Virus record (IMG/VR): IMGVR_UViG_3300025082_000047
Location: 1 to 29,048 of that record
From: a virus
Reading direction: 5' to 3' (one strand)
Length of the DNA stretch: 29,048 nt
The notes under the pieces were generated by a model. The model ran no database searches, was not told the origin of the DNA, and saw only the letters and a list, made by a program, of their open reading frames with translations. A program made the position numbers and the translations under genes. Within the stretch, counting starts at the first letter, position 1. Every line of letters starts with the position of its first letter. Positions 5,773 to 12,351 of this stretch are shown in pieces.

Positions 5773-6515
5773 GTCAACTTGATGACAGGTTTGAAAAACT
5801 TTTAAAAGAGCTCAATAAAAGATTTGCCTCTGGTCAATCAATAAAGGTCATCCAGCAATGGCTGATCTCTGTTGATATTGATCAATGGTTGATCACAGAG
5901 CTCCTCTCTGTGTCTGGAGTGGGTAAAGAGTTTTTATTCAATCACACAGGGCTCTCAGCTGGAGTCTCCAGAGAGGAGAGGCCAAAGCTCACAAAAACTC
6001 TGATCATAAAAGAGGTTATCAAGAAAACCCAGAGGATCAGAAAAGACATCAAGAAAGTCAAAAGGGATCCCAGATCAAACTCTGTGATTGCTGGAGAAAA
6101 ACTCTCAAAAAAATTTAGGGATGCTCTGGCAAAGGAACCAACTCAAAAAGAGCTCAAAAAACTTATGACTCAAGAGATTGAGCTGGTTGAAAAAAAACTA
6201 TATCTCAAGCAAATCAATAAAATAGTGACAAACAGATCATCTCTTTACATTCAAACAGAATACAGATCTGTGGCAAATATCAAAATGAGGGATGAGAAAG
6301 CAAAAGATGGCTTTAAATACATTTTTATAAACAAGACAAAACATGGACACTCTGATGAGTGCTCTCCATTTGAGAGAAAGTTTTTTGACATTGACTCTGG
6401 TGTCCAGCTCCCTCCATACCATCCAAGATGCAAACACAGAGCAAGCTATTTGAAAACTTTGCCAGCCAGAGCAAGAGTCTCAACTCCTCCAGAAAGGACT
6501 GACATTGCCAAATAA
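5769..6515 (+). CDS. Minor head protein, Mu gpF-like
   Basis: A 248-residue head morphogenesis protein of the Mu F/SPP1 gp7 family, which associates with the portal during procapsid assembly. The C-terminal 55 residues carry the family signature: 'KTKHGHSDECSPFERKFF' then 'LPPYHPRCKHRASYL', with Cys and His residues spaced as in the family. The N-terminal part is helical and basic. It starts at GTG 5769, overlapping the portal stop, with AGAGGGAG about 8 bases upstream. It contains no CpG at all. A T-tract and promoter-like box follow its stop, so it ends this transcription unit. Confidence 0.82.
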   Translation: MSQLDDRFEKLLKELNKRFASGQSIKVIQQWLISVDIDQWLITELLSVSGVGKEFLFNHTGLSAGVSREERPKLTKTLIIKEVIKKTQRIRKDIKKVKRDPRSNSVIAGEKLSKKFRDALAKEPTQKELKKLMTQEIELVEKKLYLKQINKIVTNRSSLYIQTEYRSVANIKMRDEKAKDGFKYIFINKTKHGHSDECSPFERKFFDIDSGVQLPPYHPRCKHRASYLKTLPARARVSTPPERTDIAK

Positions 6516-6524
6516 CAAAATTTA

Positions 6525-6541
6525 TTTTTTTTTGCTATAAT
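6525..6541 (+). promoter_or_regulatory. T-tract plus extended -10 promoter before the scaffold gene
   Basis: Nine Ts (6525-6533) lead into TGCTATAAT, an extended -10 (TGn + TATAAT at 6536-6541). No convincing -35 is 17 bases upstream, as expected for an extended -10 promoter. A 74-base leader precedes the scaffold ATG. Confidence 0.6.
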
Positions 6542-6615
6542 ATAAACCGAACAGGCCCTATGGATGTTTTGCAATATCTTAGGCACACTTTTAAATACTT
6601 TGAGCGAGGTATTAA

Positions 6616-7272
6616 ATGGAACTAGAGCAACAGGTCAAGGAACTCACTGAAAAGCTAGAGACTCAATCTGAGTCAATAACGAAGCTAGAGAATAACAACA
6701 AAAGCCTTAAAGAGGAGTTAATTGTCTCCAGAGGCAAAACAGCTGATATTTTCAAAGCCTTTGAGATTGATCCATCTGATGAGAATCCAGTTGAGAAAAT
6801 AAAAAGCATAAAGACAAAGCTGTCTGATGTTGAGGGTGAGAGACAGAACACTTTGACTGAAAATGAAAAGCTACATCTGGAGATGGGGAGCATGAAAACC
6901 CAACTCAATGATTTTATAGCTAGGGATAAAAAGTTGAAAGATGACAATGACAATTTGAAACTTTCAAACAATTTGACAAAGCTGTTGACTGATAAGGGGG
7001 TGGGTGTTGAATACCATGATCTTTTGATGTCTGGGATCAAAAAGGATCTGACAAAGGATGAGGATGGCAATTTTTTCCATGCAAATGGAGAGACAAAGCT
7101 ATCTGTTGAGGACTTTGCTGGTAAATTTGTTGAGAAATATCCTCAGCTAGTAGCTAGAAATGTAGGCTCTGGATCTGGATCTGGTGGGCCATCTGGGACA
7201 AACCAAACCAAAACATATGACGAACTCATCTCAATGGGGCGTTATAGTGAAGCAAGAGCTTTAAATCAATAG
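6616..7272 (+). CDS. Capsid scaffolding protein
   Basis: A 218-residue protein whose residues 1-115 form an almost uninterrupted heptad-like coiled coil (LEQQVKELTEKLETQSESI and onward). A short globular region and a Ser-Gly linker (GSGSGSGGPSG, about 190-200) follow, then a conserved-looking tail ending YSEARALNQ. Coiled coil plus a small C-terminal capsid-binding tail, placed immediately before the major capsid gene, is the standard plan for phage scaffolds. No protease motif is visible, so it is probably an external scaffold removed or cleaved otherwise. ATG 6616 follows a 74-base leader. The capsid gene begins 9 bases after its stop. Confidence 0.8.
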   Translation: MELEQQVKELTEKLETQSESITKLENNNKSLKEELIVSRGKTADIFKAFEIDPSDENPVEKIKSIKTKLSDVEGERQNTLTENEKLHLEMGSMKTQLNDFIARDKKLKDDNDNLKLSNNLTKLLTDKGVGVEYHDLLMSGIKKDLTKDEDGNFFHANGETKLSVEDFAGKFVEKYPQLVARNVGSGSGSGGPSGTNQTKTYDELISMGRYSEARALNQ

Positions 7273-7281
7273 GAGTCTGAT

Positions 7282-8223
7282 ATGACTACAAAAGTTTTTA
7301 ATGATTTACCTCCATTCATCAAAAAGACTTTTCTTTTAGGTGACGAAAATACACAATTTGCACGCATCTGTGCTGGCCTTAATGGTATTTCAAGAGCAAC
7401 AGCTTTTAAGTATCAAATGGGTCAAGTTGTTGAGCTAGGCAACGGATCTGATCAGACAATCTCTGAGGATCAATCAATTGCTGGAGCAACAGCTGAGACT
7501 ATTGCAAGAAAACCAGAGTACAATTATGCTCAGATCTCTCAGCACAAAATAGATGTTTCTTATGCTAGAACATCTCAAACTGGTGGTCTGGTCAATATTG
7601 GGCCAGAGGGAGAGAGCCAGTCTCCTCTTGACTTTCAAATTGATGCAAAGCTCAAAATTGTGCAAAAAAACTGGGACTGGTCAGCAATCAATGGTGTTGC
7701 AGTTGAGTCAACAGCCTCAAATGTAGCTTACAAAATGGGTGGTATTTTCAACATCTGTGACACAGCTCAATATAATGACGCTACAAACAATGTGTTTGAT
7801 GCTGGAGCAGTTGCATTGACAACAGCAATGATCAACAGCTCACTGGCTACAATGTTCAACAAAGGTGTGAGTCTTTCAAAACCAGCTTTTTTGGTTAATC
7901 CAACAATGAAAGTGAAACTCTCAGAGCTTTATGGTCAAGCAGTTGACTCAATCAATGTGGGTGGTGTTGATATTACTACAATTCACACAGACTTTGGAGT
8001 TTACTCAGTTGTAATGGACACAAATGTCCCAGCTGACAGAGTTGGATTTGTTGATCTTGCTAAATGTAAGCCTGTGATCCTACCTGTGCCAAACAAAGGC
8101 ATGGACATTGTGGTTGAGGATCTTGGAAAAGGTGGAGCATCTGATGGAACTCAAATCTATGCTCAAATTGGTTTTGAGTTTGAGTCTGGCTTAGCTCATG
8201 GCTATCTTTTCAATATTGCTTAA
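7282..8223 (+). CDS. Major capsid protein, SU10 type
   Basis: A 313-residue shell protein of the HK97 fold, resembling the SU10 major capsid family. Indicators are the order of elements: an N-terminal arm, a 'GGIFNICDTAQYNDA' loop, 'NPTMKVKLSEL', and the C-terminal stretch DFGVYSVVMDTNVPADRVGF, 'PVPNKGMDIVVEDLGKGGASDGTQIYAQIG' ending 'ESGLAHGYLFNIA'. The ribosome binding site is AGGAG, 8 bases before ATG. The first 200 bases carry more CpG than the rest. A strong terminator follows the stop, isolating this highly expressed gene with the scaffold as a two-gene unit. Confidence 0.88.
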   Translation: MTTKVFNDLPPFIKKTFLLGDENTQFARICAGLNGISRATAFKYQMGQVVELGNGSDQTISEDQSIAGATAETIARKPEYNYAQISQHKIDVSYARTSQTGGLVNIGPEGESQSPLDFQIDAKLKIVQKNWDWSAINGVAVESTASNVAYKMGGIFNICDTAQYNDATNNVFDAGAVALTTAMINSSLATMFNKGVSLSKPAFLVNPTMKVKLSELYGQAVDSINVGGVDITTIHTDFGVYSVVMDTNVPADRVGFVDLAKCKPVILPVPNKGMDIVVEDLGKGGASDGTQIYAQIGFEFESGLAHGYLFNIA

Positions 8224-8244
8224 TAAAAACAGCTGATTTACTGA

Positions 8245-8269
8245 GGGGAGCAATTTGCTCCCCTTTTTT
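8245..8269 (+). terminator. Intrinsic terminator after the capsid gene
   Basis: GGGGAGCAA (8245-8253) is an exact inverted repeat of TTGCTCCCC (8255-8263), followed by six Ts. It lies 21 bases after the capsid stop. Confidence 0.85.
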
Positions 8270-8276
8270 GTATAAT
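8264..8276 (+). promoter_or_regulatory. -10 promoter box abutting the capsid terminator
   Basis: The terminator's T-run (8264-8269) runs into G and TATAAT (8271-8276). There is no matching -35 at 17 bases. It restarts transcription for the neck genes. Confidence 0.5.
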
Positions 8277-8302
8277 TTGAATAAATAAAAAGTGAGGTGT
8301 TT

Positions 8303-8596
8303 ATGTGGGTTTTTCCTGTTGCTGGTGTTTTAATGGTCAAGGGTCAAAGATTAGAGGCTACAAAAAAGGGTCTAGTTGTTAAAACTGAGGCTGAGGCCAA
8401 AGCTGTTGCTGAGGTTTTGTTTTTGGATCATACAAAGTATTCAATCAAAAAAGAGGCTGAGGCTCACTTTTTAAAGAGTGCTGAGAATAAAACAACAACT
8501 CAAATCAATCAAGAGCTTTTACAGAAAAGAATTGAGACTCAGAGAAAAAATGACTTAAAAGCTGAGGCTGAGGCAAAGGCAAAGGCAAAAAAATAA
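8303..8596 (+). CDS. Small Ala/Glu/Lys-rich head-associated protein
   Basis: A 97-residue protein of unknown function directly downstream of the capsid gene. The first 50 residues (MWVFPVAGVLMVKGQRLEAT onward) look like a small beta-alpha domain. The rest is charged helix ending in a low-complexity tail KAEAEAKAKAKK encoded by GAGGCT/AAGGCA repeats. Its position suggests a capsid decoration or head-tail joining accessory, by context only. I chose ATG 8303 (GAGG 5 bases upstream) over an in-frame GTG at 8297. The next gene begins 1 base after the stop. Confidence 0.6.
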   Translation: MWVFPVAGVLMVKGQRLEATKKGLVVKTEAEAKAVAEVLFLDHTKYSIKKEAEAHFLKSAENKTTTQINQELLQKRIETQRKNDLKAEAEAKAKAKK

Positions 8597-8597
8597 A

Positions 8598-9035
8598 ATG
8601 AGTCTTGCATCAATTGTCAAAAACTTTGATTTTGGGACTAGATCAGAAATTGAGAGGGGAGCCTCAGAGGGTCTCAGATTCTCTCTCAGAGTGATCAATC
8701 GGATAAATAAACAAAATCATAATTATAAGGACAGGACAGGGACATTGACAGCCTCTCATGGCTTTGAGGTCAGAGGTTTGTCTGGTCGTTTGTATAATTC
8801 GGCTTATTACTCCAGTTGGGTGCACGATGGGACAAAAGCTCACTGGATCGCTCCAGTAAAAGCAAAGGCTTTGAGCTGGGTGCAAGGTGGCCAAAGAAGA
8901 TTCTCAAAGGGTCACATGGTTTCTGGTATTACTCCTAGACTTTGGATGCAAAAAAACATAGATGACAATCTTGAAAACATGGAACATAATATTTTGAGAT
9001 CAATGGATAAATATATAATCAAAGGACACTCATGA
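8598..9035 (+). CDS. HK97 gp10-like neck/tail completion protein
   Basis: A 145-residue protein of the gp10/tail-completion type that lines the head-tail interface. The signature is the conserved strand and turn 'YNSAYYSSWVHDGTKAHWIAP' followed by 'KALSW' and a basic 'RRFSKGHMVSGITPRLWM' loop, matching the family's Y-A-x-x-V-E-x-G-T...P...K-A-L-x-W pattern. It overlaps the next gene by ATGA. It has a few more CpGs than its neighbours in its second half. Confidence 0.75.
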   Translation: MSLASIVKNFDFGTRSEIERGASEGLRFSLRVINRINKQNHNYKDRTGTLTASHGFEVRGLSGRLYNSAYYSSWVHDGTKAHWIAPVKAKALSWVQGGQRRFSKGHMVSGITPRLWMQKNIDDNLENMEHNILRSMDKYIIKGHS

Positions 9036-9436
9036 CAATTTTGGTAAAAGAGGACTTTGCTCCCAAAATCCAGACAACTATTGAGGAGGGGCCATATTTG
9101 GCCAGAGGGGATGCCAAATATAGACAACTCTGTGAGAAGTTTAGGATCCCAGAGGCCGACAGGAGGCCAGCAACTCCAGAGGGTGTGTCTGAGATCGTAA
9201 AAATGTATTTAGTGGTTTTTGTATCAAAGGAATACTCAAGGGATCGCATAGGATCTGGGATAAACGCCTCATTTGATGGTCAACAGATAGATCAGTGGAA
9301 AGGAATTTTTGATGCCTATGATAAAGAGGAGTATAAACTAGATCAAGAGTTGACTTATTTTAATTTTCAAAAAGATGAGGACAGGGGTGACATTGATGAG
9401 ACTCCAGATCACACTTTTGAGATTGAGAGAGGCTGA
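9032..9436 (+). CDS. Head-tail connector candidate, unknown family
   Basis: A 134-residue acidic protein encoded between a gp10-like gene and a tail-terminator-like gene, with 4-base and 1-base overlaps on either side. The N-terminal 60 residues contain 'EEGPYLARGDAKYRQLCEKF' and a helix-rich stretch; the C-terminus is strongly acidic (DEDRGDIDETPDHTFEIERG). No family is recognised. By gene order it should be a connector or head completion protein. The overlaps indicate coupled expression. Confidence 0.55.
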   Translation: MTILVKEDFAPKIQTTIEEGPYLARGDAKYRQLCEKFRIPEADRRPATPEGVSEIVKMYLVVFVSKEYSRDRIGSGINASFDGQQIDQWKGIFDAYDKEEYKLDQELTYFNFQKDEDRGDIDETPDHTFEIERG

Positions 9437-9870
9437 TGGGGACACTTGAACAGATATTTTTAAACATAGAGCAATTTGCAACAGATCAACTGGGATATAC
9501 ATTTGAGGAAAATGAACATCTCCCAGATGACTGGAAAAATTACCCTGTTGCTTTTCTCAGAGTAGAGACAGAGACTCCTATGGAGGAGCATCCATCTGGC
9601 TACATTGACACAGAGGTTGATTTTACTCTGGTTTTATTGGTAAAAGCCCCAGAGGGGACTCTGGAGTCAGATCAAAGGAATTACAGAAAGATCAAGCTGT
9701 TGCAAGAGGCCAGTGTTTTAAAAAAATTCATTGCTCAAAATTACCAGTGGGGATGTGAGGCTTTTGACACTGATCATGTTAAAACAACTTTTACATTCAC
9801 ATCAGATAACTCATGGATAGGATTCTTAAATTTTACATTTACGACAAATTACAGGGAAAAAAGACCCTAG
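9436..9870 (+). CDS. Tail terminator-like protein
   Basis: A 144-residue protein in the position of the tail terminator, just before the tube gene. Length and alternating strand pattern fit this class: 'VDFTLVLLVKAPEG' (central strand), a helix 'YRKIKLLQEASVLKKFIAQ', and a C-terminal strand pair 'TTFTFTSDNSWIGFLNFTFTTNYREK' typical of gpU/gp17-type terminators. This class caps the tail tube at the head-proximal end. Assignment rests on position and predicted fold, not on a diagnostic motif. Confidence 0.55.
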   Translation: MGTLEQIFLNIEQFATDQLGYTFEENEHLPDDWKNYPVAFLRVETETPMEEHPSGYIDTEVDFTLVLLVKAPEGTLESDQRNYRKIKLLQEASVLKKFIAQNYQWGCEAFDTDHVKTTFTFTSDNSWIGFLNFTFTTNYREKRP

Positions 9871-9883
9871 TTTTTTGTATGCT
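9852..9883 (+). promoter_or_regulatory. Weak terminator and degenerate promoter before the tail tube gene
   Basis: AGGG and CCCT form a short stem around 9852-9869, followed by six Ts (9871-9876), G and TATGCT. This is the same T6-G-TAT layout as the element after the capsid gene, but the -10 is poor. Confidence 0.35.
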
Positions 9884-9915
9884 TATTTAAACCAACAACA
9901 AAAAGGAGGTTGATC

Positions 9916-11502
9916 ATGTCATGTAATCAACCAGCAATTACAAAAAAGGTGCAATTTGGCATCAAAGAGCAAATTGATTGTGAGACTCCAGCAACAATCT
10001 CAACCTCAGATTTAGTCCCAGTTTATACTGATGCAAACATCTCATTTGATTTGCAAGTAAATGACAGGACAGGACTGGCATCCAGTACGCTCTCAAATGA
10101 GGCTGATGTGATGGGTCGCAAACTTGCATCAATTACAGCAAAGGCTGAATTGATTGGTTTAGTTGATGCCTCAACTCCTCCCCTAGAAAGACAATTTTAT
10201 ATCAACTCTGGTATGATTGAGACAGCTCTCAAAAAAGTGTCAATTGAGGCCTCAAATGTGGGTCAGATACCTTTTGGGATTGAGATCACAAATGGAGTGG
10301 GTGAGGGTATTCTCAGAGCTCCTGTTTTTGATGTTGATGGGGTTTTGTATTATGAGGGTGCTGATTTTTCTGATGCTGACTCAATCAAAGAGAAATCTGG
10401 TCAAGTTGATGCAACAGCAATCTCAAAAACAATCCAGAGAGCTCTGATCTCATCCATAACTGGAGGATCTTTGAGAGAGGATGAGCTTTTGATAGGCCCA
10501 AATGGTCAGATCAGAGCAATGAGATGCACAAAAAATGGAGACTCATATCTCTATTTTGAAATTGTGACAGGGACAGCATCAGATGGTGAAAAATTCACTA
10601 CCAGAAATAAATCCCTAACTTTAAAATCAAGCTCTGAGGATGTGCAACAGATCCCAGTTTTGAAAACCTCTTTAGTTTACAGACTTAGATCTGGTTTGAT
10701 TGTGACTGGATCAGTGTCAGCCTCAACAGGTGTCATGGGTGTTGAGTATGATGGATCTGAGGCTTTTGCCTATGTGGTGGGGTCAACTGGTTTCTCAGCA
10801 ACAGATGTGCTCAATACTGATCAAGCGACATGGACAGCAACAGCTGACTCAAAAGCTGGTGGTTTTGGATATAGTCCTATATCCTCAAATCAGAAAATTG
10901 CAACAGCTCACATCAATACTGATGGAGTAAAAAGAACAATCTGGAACTCAATGAGCTCTTTTACCATTGATGCTGAGGCCAACAACATTGCATTTATTAA
11001 CTTGACAACAACAGGCCCAATTTTAGAGGATGAGACAGGAGATGCTCCTCTCCTCCCAGAGGTTGATAATGATCTTGAGCCTGTGTCTTTTCAAAGTGCT
11101 GATATGTCATTTTTTGATAATGAGGGCAGTTTTTCACCTGTCTTAAAATCAGTGTCAATGGACATGGCAAACTCTGTGATTACTAGAGATGACGCAAACT
11201 CAAATACAGGGATTGCTGGGACTCTTATCACTTCACGCAATCCAAGTGGATCAATGAGTGTGGAGCAAGTCCCAGAGGCTCAGTGGGATTACTTAGGGAG
11301 ATACTTCTCTGGTAGGTTGGCTGGATCTCAGTGGAAATTTTCAAACAGCTGTGGGAATGTGGTCTGGGTTGTAGCTCCTCAAACTCAATACTCAAATGTC
11401 TCTCAAGCTGACACAGATGGGGTTTTGAATAACGAGATCTCTTATGGAATGAAAAAAGGGAAATTAGGAGATGATGAGCTTTATATCTCATATTTAGCTT
11501 AA
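9916..11502 (+). CDS. Major tail tube protein with long insert
   Basis: A 528-residue protein likely to polymerise into the tail tube. It starts at ATG 9916 after a near-perfect AAGGAGG, the strongest ribosome site in the window, as expected for an abundant protein. The C-terminal third, with 'DMSFFDNEGSFSPVLKSVSM' then 'NSNTGIAGTLITSRNPSGSMSVEQ', has the strand pattern and R-N-P-S-G-S motif of siphophage tube proteins. At 528 residues it is two to three times the usual size, so the middle (about 130-330) probably holds extra immunoglobulin-like domains; this part is Ser/Thr-rich. An in-frame TTG at 9910 overlaps the ribosome site and is rejected. Confidence 0.72.
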   Translation: MSCNQPAITKKVQFGIKEQIDCETPATISTSDLVPVYTDANISFDLQVNDRTGLASSTLSNEADVMGRKLASITAKAELIGLVDASTPPLERQFYINSGMIETALKKVSIEASNVGQIPFGIEITNGVGEGILRAPVFDVDGVLYYEGADFSDADSIKEKSGQVDATAISKTIQRALISSITGGSLREDELLIGPNGQIRAMRCTKNGDSYLYFEIVTGTASDGEKFTTRNKSLTLKSSSEDVQQIPVLKTSLVYRLRSGLIVTGSVSASTGVMGVEYDGSEAFAYVVGSTGFSATDVLNTDQATWTATADSKAGGFGYSPISSNQKIATAHINTDGVKRTIWNSMSSFTIDAEANNIAFINLTTTGPILEDETGDAPLLPEVDNDLEPVSFQSADMSFFDNEGSFSPVLKSVSMDMANSVITRDDANSNTGIAGTLITSRNPSGSMSVEQVPEAQWDYLGRYFSGRLAGSQWKFSNSCGNVVWVVAPQTQYSNVSQADTDGVLNNEISYGMKKGKLGDDELYISYLA

Positions 11503-11520
11503 TTTCGTATTTTTAAAATA

Positions 11521-11559
11521 AAGCCTCACAGATACCCTGTGGGGCTTTTTTGCTATATT
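11521..11559 (+). promoter_or_regulatory. Intrinsic terminator fused to an extended -10 promoter
   Basis: AAGCCTCACAG (11521-11531) pairs along all 11 positions (one G-T) with CTGTGGGGCTT (11537-11547). The T-run 11546-11551 leads into TGC and TATATT (11554-11559). It ends the tail tube transcript and restarts it 30 bases before the chaperone gene. Confidence 0.75.
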
Positions 11560-11588
11560 GGTAGCTCATCCAAACAAAAGGGAAAACA

Positions 11589-11954
11589 ATGCTAATATTA
11601 AGTAGAAAATCAGCAAATTTTGACATCTCACTCAAGAGAGACACAAAAGAAAACAAAGCTGTCTTTAAATGTAGGCCTTTGACAATCACAGAGAGAGCTA
11701 TCATCAATGATATGACAACTTACAGACAGGGGGGGATGCAATTAAACACATCAGCAAAAAGTCTATTTGCTTTTAAAACCTGTGTGATGGACTGGGAAAA
11801 CATCCAGACTGACTCTGGACAACTCTCATGCAAATTGGGGGTTGATGGGGTTGATCAAAGTCTGGTGGAGCTTTTTGACATTGATGACATCTCTGAGATT
11901 GCTGATGAGATAATCAAAAGATCAAAAATCTCTGGGGCTGACTCAAAAAACTGA
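11589..11954 (+). CDS. Tail assembly chaperone, short form (gpG-like)
   Basis: A 121-residue protein in the position of lambda gpG, between the tube and the tape measure. It helps keep the tape measure soluble and recruits tube subunits. The motif 'FKCRPLTITERAIINDMTTYR' and later 'LFDIDDISEIADEIIKRSKISG' resemble tail assembly chaperones. The last sense codons are TCA AAA AAC before TGA, forming a slippery A AAA AAC heptamer. A minority of ribosomes should shift to -1 and continue into the downstream frame, giving the long gpGT form. AATG start with AAGGGAAAAC upstream. Confidence 0.8.
   Translation: MLILSRKSANFDISLKRDTKENKAVFKCRPLTITERAIINDMTTYRQGGMQLNTSAKSLFAFKTCVMDWENIQTDSGQLSCKLGVDGVDQSLVELFDIDDISEIADEIIKRSKISGADSKN
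11945..11951 (+). promoter_or_regulatory. Programmed -1 ribosomal frameshift site
   Basis: A AAA AAC is in the zero-frame phasing required for -1 slippage, immediately before the TGA stop. Downstream, GATCTGG (11953-11959) is an exact inverted repeat of CCAGATC (11992-11998), and GGGAT/ATCCC (11985-11989/11996-12000) is an alternative stem; either could stimulate pausing. The -1 frame is closed by TGA at 11939-11941 upstream and open to 12301 downstream. Confidence 0.85.
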
Positions 11955-12301
11955 TCTGGCTTTTCTCAAAACAAAACAATGCTAGGGATGACCAGATCCC
12001 TTGCTTTGATTGTGCTGTGAAAACAAGGCCAGACAAAAAATGTGTTGAGTGTGCTGGGGTGGGTGAAATCATTTACAAGCCAGAGAGAGTCACAAATCTC
12101 CAAAGTTTAGCCTCTCAGACTTTTTGGGCCTATTACTCAGAAAATAAAACACTCCCAGACTCATGTGGTTTTTTGGATCATGTGGCAATTTTTGAGGATG
12201 TGATTATTTTGGGGAGTAGGGTCAAAAAATTCTATTCTGACAAAGACAAACAAGTCTCAGAGGATCTCAAAAGAATAAATAAAATGTCAAAAGGGGGTTG
12301 A
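11951..12301 (+). CDS. C-terminal extension of the frameshifted chaperone (gpT-like)
   Basis: This frame is read after -1 slippage at 11945-11951 and gives a roughly 237-residue fusion with the upstream gene. It begins LIWLFSKQNNARDDQIPCFDC and contains CxxC-x8-CxxC (CFDC...CVEC), probably a zinc-binding ribbon. The first CxxC lies before the only internal start candidate (GTG 12017), which has no ribosome binding site, so independent translation would destroy the motif. The later part is helical (ASQTFWAYYSENKT and 'KDKQVSEDLKRINKMS'). By analogy with lambda gpT it should bind the tape measure protein. Confidence 0.8.
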   Translation: MIWLFSKQNNARDDQIPCFDCAVKTRPDKKCVECAGVGEIIYKPERVTNLQSLASQTFWAYYSENKTLPDSCGFLDHVAIFEDVIILGSRVKKFYSDKDKQVSEDLKRINKMSKGG

Positions 12302-12333
12302 TCTTAAAAGGTCATCCTCTTTTTTGTTATAAT
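12289..12333 (+). promoter_or_regulatory. Terminator hairpin and extended -10 promoter before the tape measure gene
   Basis: An imperfect stem (12289-12303 with 12311-12324) overlaps the end of the gpT-like frame. Six Ts (12320-12325) run into TGT and TATAAT (12328-12333), a consensus extended -10. The tape measure ATG is 18 bases on. Confidence 0.65.
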
Positions 12334-12351
12334 TCAAAAAAAGAGGTAATC

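Noticed and set aside
6663-7070. 135-residue minus-strand ORF within the scaffold gene
   Set aside because: Low-complexity Ser/Phe/Leu product mirrors the Lys/Glu-rich coiled coil on the other strand; a shadow.
12298-12351. TTG start extending the tape measure protein by 18 residues
   Set aside because: It lies upstream of the TATAAT box that seems to drive the gene and has no ribosome site; ATG 12352 has AAGAGG.
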